A stretch of 64,000 nucleotides of DNA, from the NCBI RefSeq assembly GCF_902459465.1, contig NC_047075.1, positions 14,067,119 to 14,131,118 on the forward strand. The letters are read 5' to 3'. Below are positions 57,846 to 64,000 of the stretch, piece by piece. Under the pieces are notes generated by a model, which saw only the letters and a program-made list of their open reading frames with translations, made no database searches and had not been told where the DNA came from. This stretch comes from Asterias rubens. Lineage: Eukaryota > Echinodermata > Asteroidea > Forcipulatida > Asteriidae. A program made the position numbers and the translations under genes. The stretch's first letter is position 1, and every line of letters starts with the position of its first letter.

Positions 57846-58340
57846 CTGTACTCGACTGATATTGCATGTGAATCACCCAATTCACACGCTCTGTACTCAA
57901 CTGACATTGCATGTGAATCACCCAATTCACATGCTCTGTACTCAACTGTTATTGCATGTGAATCACCCAATTCACATGCTCTGTACTCAACTGACATTGC
58001 ATGTGAATCACCCAATTCACATGCTCTGTACTCAACTGACATTGCATGTGGATCACCCAATTCACATGCTAGGTACTCAACTGACATTGCATGTGAATCA
58101 CCCAATTCACATGCTCTGTACTCAACTGACATTGCATGTGAATCACCCAATTCACATGCTCTGTACTCAACTGATATTGCATGTGAATCACCCAATTCAC
58201 ATGCTCTGTACTCAACTGATATTGCATGTTAATCACCCAATTCACATGCTCTGTACTCAACTGACATTGCATGTGAGTCACCCAATTCACATGCTCTGTA
58301 CTCAACTGACATTGCATGTGAATCACCCAATTCACATGCA
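57846..58340. repeat. 45-bp tandem repeat with a hairpin in each unit, 11 copies
   Basis: The marker ATTGCATGTGAATCACCC recurs every 45 bp from 57861. Each unit contains CATGTGAAT-CACCC-AATTCACATG, able to form a 9-10-bp stem. Because 45 is a multiple of 3, both strands read through, which is a by-product. Confidence 0.95.
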
Positions 58341-59496
58341 ATGTCACTTCTGGCATTAGGTCAATACATTCACTTGATTTTCTCAATGTTGATATTTAAT
58401 TGTGCTGACATTGCATTTTTTTCAGATGATCAACAACAGACCCCCATGATTCCCAGATTGTATTGAAGGGACTACTAATCCGTGATCTTGTTAGGCACTT
58501 TTTGTAGCCCCTCTTGATTTATATTGTGATTGCAATAATCATGTGCAATACGGTTTGTGTACTCGGGTAGGGCTTAAGTTCAAGTACATTTTGTATGCTG
58601 CAATTATTCTCCAACGGTTAGAGTCCTTGTGAAAGTGGAAACATAAGAAGTCTCTAACCTCACGTTGGTTAAAATGGTGTAAAATACCATTATATAGTGT
58701 GCCCTTTCAGTGCAAAATATAGTAACATCAAAATATACCCAATGATGTCACACTTATTTTAGAATTCATTGCTCAGTCTGTACGATGATCAATCAAAACG
58801 GCTTTAAGAATTTTGCTTTTAGAAAGGTATCAACTATTAAATAGCATTTTACACCCTTTTATTGTGAGGTTTATAGAAAAGTGATAATTTGAAAAATATA
58901 TATTGGAAAATGAATGCAGCAAAGAACTGTGTTTGCCATCTGAGCGCCTTTTACAAGTTTTGACAAAGAAATTTCATTTAAAAAAGGAATCTTAATGTCT
59001 CATACAAACATAAACCAGTGGTGCTCTCAGGATTGCAGAGGTGGGGGGTGTAAAGGCAATAAAATTGTGAATCGCACAGAGGGGCAACAAGACTTTGGGG
59101 AGGTCCGGTCGACTTTGCCCCTTACGATCTCCTCAGAAAAACGTTACTTTATTACAGACGATCCTGGCAGTGTTCTTAGGACATCGTAACAGTACTTATT
59201 ATAAGCTAATAAGGTCCACTTTGTATGAGTGCTATTATTAAACTCCATATTCTAGTTCATGATTCCAAAAACAGTATCCTTTGCCTGATTTATTTAGATG
59301 CCAGTTTTGTCTGACCCTTCATACATAAACAGAATGATTTGAGTGTTTAATCTGCTTTGGCAAGGACAATTGAATGTCCCATAAAGTAAATAAATGAAGT
59401 TTCTTATGATTTCATTAGGAATCTATACTTCCCTAAAGAAAAATGTACAAAAAAAATGTTTGCAAGCCTGCTTTTGCCGTATTTAATGTGTCCTAT
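58341..59496. other. AT-rich spacer, no gene seen
   Basis: No coding signal. The piece at 58995-59189 has a modest GC rise (around GGTGGGGGGTGTAAAGGC) suggestive of a repeat remnant. Confidence 0.35.
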
Positions 59497-60411
59497 TCGA
59501 TGGGTTAGATGTTTAATGTGGGGGTGCCCTCACTGTAGCCTTATTCAGCTGACTTAGTGTGTCCTCTATTAAATAGGTTTGCACAATGTGGGGGTGTCCT
59601 CACTGTAGCCTTATTCAGCTGACTTAGTGTGTCCTCTATTAAATAGGTTTGCACAATGTGGGGGTGTCCTCACTGTAGCCTTATTCAGCTGACTTGGTGT
59701 GTCCTCTATTAAATAGGTTTGCACAATGTGGGGGTGTCCTCACTGTAGCCTTATTCAGCTGACTTAGTGTGTCCTCTATTAAATAGGTTTGCACAATGTG
59801 GGGGTGTCCTCACTGTAGCCTTATTCAGCTGATTTAGTTTGCCTCTATTAAATAGGTTTGCGCAATATGGGGGTGTCCTCACTGTAGCCTTATTCAGCTG
59901 ACTTAGTGTGGCCTCTATTAAATAGGTTTGCGCAATGTGGGGGTGTCCTCGCTGCAGCCTTATTCAGCTGACTTAGTGTGTCCTCTATTAAATAGGTTTG
60001 CGCAATGTGGGGGTGTCCCCACTGTAGCATTATACAGCTGACTTAGTGTGTCCTCTATTAAATAGGTTTGCGCAATGTGGGGGTGTCCTCACTGTAGCCT
60101 TATTCAGCTGACTTAGTGTGTCCTCTATTAAATAGGTTTGCGCAATGTGAGGGTGTCCTCACTGTAGCCTTATTTAGCTGACTTAGTGTGTCCTCTATTA
60201 AATAGGGTTGCGCAATGTGGGGGTGTCCTCACTGTAGCCTTATTCAGCTGACTTAGTGTGTCCTCTATTAAATAGGTTTGCGCAATGTGGGGGTGTTCTC
60301 ACTGTAGCCTTATTCAGCTGACTTAGTGTGTCCTCTATTAAATAGGTTTGCGCAATGTGGGGGTGTCCTCACTGTAGCCTTATTCAGCTGATTTGTGTGT
60401 CCTCTATTAAA
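59497..60411. repeat. 70-bp tandem repeat, about 13 copies
   Basis: The marker GCACAATGTGGGGGTGTCC recurs at 59581, 59651, 59721 and 59791 and onward in the variant form GCGCAATGTGG. The A/G variant divides the array into an older and a newer half. The unit also contains GCCTTATTCAGCTGACTTAG. Confidence 0.95.
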
Positions 60412-60685
60412 TAGGATAGAGTAACGTATTTGCATCTTAACAATGGAGGGAAAACACCAGCACAGGGCATTCTGAAGTAGTTGGTATGACAATGATATCG
60501 AGTTACAAATAAAGTTTCCATTGTTTTTTAGTCAAAAACATTTGTGAATTATCACTTGAAATGAAATGAATGTGCACAAGTACTTTGGTTACTTTAAAGA
60601 AACCCTAATTCCGTGGATGTTTTACTTTATTCATAAATTTGATTCGATGGACACTTATATTGTTCTTCAAACGAAAAAAACAAAC

Positions 60686-60985
60686 AATGTGGGGTGTTTT
60701 AGTGTCCAAACAATGTGGGGTTTATATTAGTGTCCAAACAATGTGGGGTTATACCAGTGTCCAACCATTGAGGGTTAATAGTGTCCAAACAATGTGGGGT
60801 TGTATTAGTGTCCAACCAATGTGGGGCTATATTAGTGTCCAACCATTGAGTGGTATTCGTGTCCAAATATTGTAGGGTTGTATTAGTGTCCAAATATTGT
60901 GGGGTTATATCAGTGTCCAACCAATGTGGGGTTATATTTGTGTCCAACCATTGAGGGGTATTAGTGTCCAACCGTTGAGGGGTAT
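60686..60985. repeat. Degenerate repeat of about 27 bp (GTGTCCAA...TGTGGGG)
   Basis: Some eleven units of the form CAATGTGGGGTTATATTAGT-GTCCAAA with length variation of 1-5 bp. It shares the words AATGTGGGG and GTGTCC with the 70-bp array next door, suggesting common origin. Confidence 0.85.
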
Positions 60986-61065
60986 TATTAATGGGGACCT
61001 CGGAAAGCATCAGAGTACAGTTTGGTACCTCACATCTAAAGTACCCCACAAATCCTTCCTGCTGG

Positions 61066-61690
61066 TACGGTCGTCCATTATTGCTGAGAGGTCGTCCATC
61101 ATTGCTGAGAGGTCGTCCATCACTTCTCAGGGGTTGTCTATTATTGCTGAAGGGTCGTCCATCATTGTTGAGGGGTCGTCCATCATTGCTGAGGGGTCGT
61201 TCATCACTGCTGAGGGGTCGTCCATCATTGCTGAGGGGTCGTCCATCATTGCTGAGGGGTCGTCCATCACTGCTGAGGGGTCGTCCATCATTGCTGAGGG
61301 GTCGTCCATCATTGCTGAGAGGTAGTCCATCATTGCTGAGGGGTCGTCCATCACTGCTGAGGGGTCGTCCATCAATGCTGAGGGGTCGTCCATCATTGCT
61401 GAGAGGTCGTCCATCATTGCTGAGGGGTCGTCCATCATTGCTGAGAGGTCGTCCATCACTGCTCAGGGGTTGTCCATTTTTGCTGAAGGGTCGTCCATCA
61501 TTGCTGAGGGGTCGTCCATCATTGCTGAGGGGTCGTCCATCGTTGCTGAGGGGTCGTCCATCATTGCTGAGAGGTCGTCCATCACTGCTCAGGGGTTGTC
61601 CATTATTGCTGAGGGGTCCTCCATCATTGCTGAGGGGTCGTCCATCATTGCGGAGGGGGTCGTCCATCATTGCCAAGGGGTCCATCACTG
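61066..61690. repeat. 21-bp minisatellite, about 29 copies
   Basis: The unit is GGTCGTCCATCATTGCTGAGG with single-base variants. Read on the minus strand it encodes a repeated R-P-L-S-N-D-G heptad. It lies at the 3' side of the SET-domain gene and may be part of its last exon. Confidence 0.95.
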
Positions 61691-63731
61691 CCGAGGGAAT
61701 GTTCATCCTGGCTACAAAGGGATGGTTTGTCTGAGCCACTCTTAGTGGATTGCTTGTTACCGTCGAGGGATCTCTCGCTGCTGCTTCTGGGGCATTTTTT
61801 TTCTTTAGTCGAGTCCTCATCCCCTCCAATCTACAGAATAGTGTCAACATTTTTTAATGCATGAATTATAATTTGCTTAACCTCTCGCTTAAATAGTTAT
61901 TTCATCATGATTACCGATCATCATTAGCCTACCCTCACTATTTATTGCTGCAGTCTGGGAAATCGTAATACACCAAGGGTGTGAAGCTTGTTTGACATAA
62001 AAACAAAAAGTGCAACATACTTGCTCTTTTTTCCTTTGGCCATTGTTATTAAGTCGGTAACAAGCATGATCTCCTCAAAGCCCCTCCCCCTTAACCTTCC
62101 AGCTCCAAAGCCTATGTCCTACAATACACAGACCCTTGCATACAGATCCCCAACCCCCTGTATAAATAATTGTGAAACATTTACAAAACCTTTGTTTATT
62201 ATAAGCTCGATTTTTGTAAAGAAATATCTGAACGAGATGATAAACACTTGATATTTACCAATTTCAGTCCACAAAAAGAAAGCTGGGCAAGAGAAGACTG
62301 TTCAACTCCTGGTACAGACCTGAGCTCCTTGTATGGCCTTATATGCTGCTAGGAATACAAAAGAAAGTTTATTCAGTAGTATTTATTTTAAGTTTCTATG
62401 TCAACATTATTCATGCCTTGTGAAAAACAGGGGAAAAAACAATAACATACATATGTACATCAAAATTTGTGTGGAAATTGCTACTCGAGACCTTCACTGT
62501 GGCAAAACAAAGGAATTAATCAATTATACATTTTTCAGCTCAAGGGGATTTAGCTGCAATTTACTGTAAGATAAAATTACTCAGTTTTTGAAACTTTGTT
62601 TCAAGTTTCCAAAAAAAACAAACAAAAATAAAAAATGGCTTACACTTTTAACAATGACAGTTGGCTCTGTCGCCTTAAAATGACTTCAAATTTGTAATAC
62701 CATGATTAGGTCAATAATATTTCTAATATAAATATATTTGAATTTTTATATTAAAACACCCTCATACCTTTTTACGCCAAAGGAGGTCCTTCATTCCATA
62801 GTCATACCTCAGCTCTGAGCCAGGTTCAATTGTTTTGATGGCAAACACACACAGATGTACACCAGCTTGTGGTCCCACTGTACAACCAGAAAATATCATA
62901 ATCTTGCAGTTTGCATCTGGCAAAGTGGCATCATTGATCATCCTGCCAAATCCTGTAGAATGTGTTCCATCAATACTGAGAAAAAGGGATAAATTTAAAA
63001 GAAACACTTATTTGAAAGTGTGGTTTTGTTTTTTGTTTTAATCCAAAACATTTATTACTTTCCATTAAATTGAACTTTTGTATTTAAAACCTTGCAGCGA
63101 TGCACCCAACCACAGTGCTTTGGCACATATCAAGAAAAACATAACCATTTCAAAATGGTACATCCCAACCCCGTGATACTCTGTAATATCCTGCAGTGTA
63201 CCAACACACACGTTTTAGGAGGGGTGTCAATCAACGGGGTCGTCAATTTTGTCAGGAGGGGTGGTGAAAAAAAAAAACTCATAGGTCATGCACAAACTCC
63301 TATCTCTGAGGCACGTGGGCCACAGAGCACTACTACAGCTTGGTGGTAAGGCATTTTGTGTCTAACCCTCGCTCTAGGTTCAATGGGTCAATGGGCTTTT
63401 GTGAATAAAGGTCTTGTGATCTTGAGCCCGGCAGAACAGACCCTCTTAGTCTTAACCTATCAAATGGGCTTGCCACACCTTTGTGGCAGGATGATCAAAC
63501 AGGTGCCCCATTGCAAGGTTAAAATGCAATAAATGTTTGAACAGTGAATAACATGCGCTACTTACCACATTGTACCATGTTGCCTATTCTTGAAAAAGTA
63601 CAAAAATATACCATGTGTGCCTATGTACTTTTTTTCCCTGAGCAGTGCTTCTCTGTGGGAAATCAGCTCTCCTCGATATTCTAGCATGAAATCTCCCCTT
63701 TGGAATGATTTGGTGGTAAACACCCCATGAC
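61645..63731 (-). CDS. SET-domain methyltransferase-like gene (KMT5A-like), partial
   Basis: Three minus-strand exons: 63731-63566, 62975-62768, and 61830 down to a TGA at 61645-61647. The first two give a SET domain: GHGVFTTKSFQRGDFMLEYR, GELISHREALL, then CIDGTHSTGFGRMINDATLP and IKTIEPGSELRYDYG. The order and spacing fit KMT5A/SET8, a histone H4K20 methyltransferase, but the conserved Asn-His of the cofactor-binding 'NHS' motif reads Asn-Asp (RMINDA). Exon 3 reads IGGDEDSTKEKK then Ser-rich sequence up to the minisatellite, where a G5 run (61655-61659; other units have G4) ends the frame. With one G fewer it would continue as R-P-L-S-N-D-G heptads for about 200 residues. Earlier exons lie beyond the window. 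The SET call is strong; activity is doubtful. Confidence 0.7.
63295..63430 (+). mobile_element. Possible tRNA-derived SINE remnant
   Basis: CTTGGTGGTAAGGCATTTTG and CTCTAGGTTCAATGGG resemble degenerate A and B boxes at plausible spacing, followed by tail-like sequence. It is within an intron of the SET-domain gene. Weak call. Confidence 0.3.
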
Positions 63732-64000
63732 CTGAAATTAACATAAAGTATCGATGAGCTGTAACATCATACAACAGCTCGACATGAACTCAGTACGCAT
63801 ACAACACTAAAATCTCAACAAATGTGTAAAGCAATCAAGGATGTTTTATGCAGCCAACTACATGTACAAACAACTAATTTTGATGTTTTTGGGTCTTATC
63901 ATAAATAAGGGGGCCAAAGCGTGACACAGTGTTTTATCTCAAAAGATAATGAACTTTCTATAGTCTTTGCATGTTTAAGTGGTGGGAAAAGTTCATAGTT

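Noticed and set aside
57846..58340. CRISPR-like array (regular 45-bp period with palindromic core)
   Set aside because: There are no variable spacers: the whole unit repeats. The context is animal DNA with introns, and no cas genes exist.
59497..60411. CRISPR-like array (70-bp period)
   Set aside because: The full unit is conserved, so it is a plain tandem repeat.

Overview
The window is animal nuclear DNA. Genes are split by short GT-AG introns, the spacers are AT-rich, and the sequence is packed with transposons, MITEs and minisatellites. It is most likely from an echinoderm, probably a sea star: the palindromic 'AAAGGAAC...TTGCCTTGGATCGG' MITE and the 'GGGCCCAATTTCAT' MITEs look like families I know from that group. 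No rRNA, confident tRNA, operon or CRISPR is visible. Almost every protein-coding stretch belongs to a mobile element, so this is a transposon graveyard with a few well-kept passengers.

Layout. 1-2.7 kb: hAT transposase-like gene, cut by the window start. 3.8-6.3 kb: palindromic MITE and a hairpin-headed repeat. 9.2-13.8 kb: multi-exon transposase-like gene with a coiled-coil N-terminus and a PHD finger. 14.0-15.2 kb: 133-bp repeats and a gypsy pol remnant. 15.2-21.07 kb: a 24-bp minisatellite open in one frame for about 1,980 codons. 21,069-27,520: a 6.45-kb element with perfect 10-bp terminal inverted repeats (TIRs), inserted inside a minisatellite unit. Its gene joins a vertebrate RAG1 N-terminus-like region (zinc-binding motifs plus RING) to a DDE-type transposase, as in N-RAG-TP elements. 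27.5-34.4 kb: fragments of another transposase family, a 115-bp array, MITE, SINE and an OB-fold exon.

35,840-42,177: a 6.34-kb element with about 55-bp TIRs, a 5-bp target-site duplication and an unoccupied copy of its target 172 bp away. It carries an SRF-type MADS-box plus PHD-like gene whose exons interleave with those of an antisense gene resembling DUF6589-type proteins. 44.4-45.7 kb: a Tc1-like DD34E transposase followed 30 nt after its stop by a histone-type mRNA 3' stem-loop. 46.6-56.93 kb: a possible 10.3-kb composite element whose inverted ends of about 850 bp each carry a promoter and coding exon 1. One end faces a decayed integrase-like transposase; the other splices in phase to a SAM-HECT E3-ligase-like gene (675 codons after one homopolymer correction). 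57.2-63.7 kb: a histone-stem-loop palindrome, a SANT-like exon, four minisatellites, and the SET-domain exons of a KMT5A-like gene whose tail runs into one of those minisatellites.

Many apparent frameshifts sit in homopolymer runs (A7, A8, A13, A15, G5, G6, G8) and several splice models become exact multiples of three after a one-base correction, so part of the damage may be assembly error. The in-frame nonsense codons cannot be explained that way. Domain calls rest on motif reading, not database searches.
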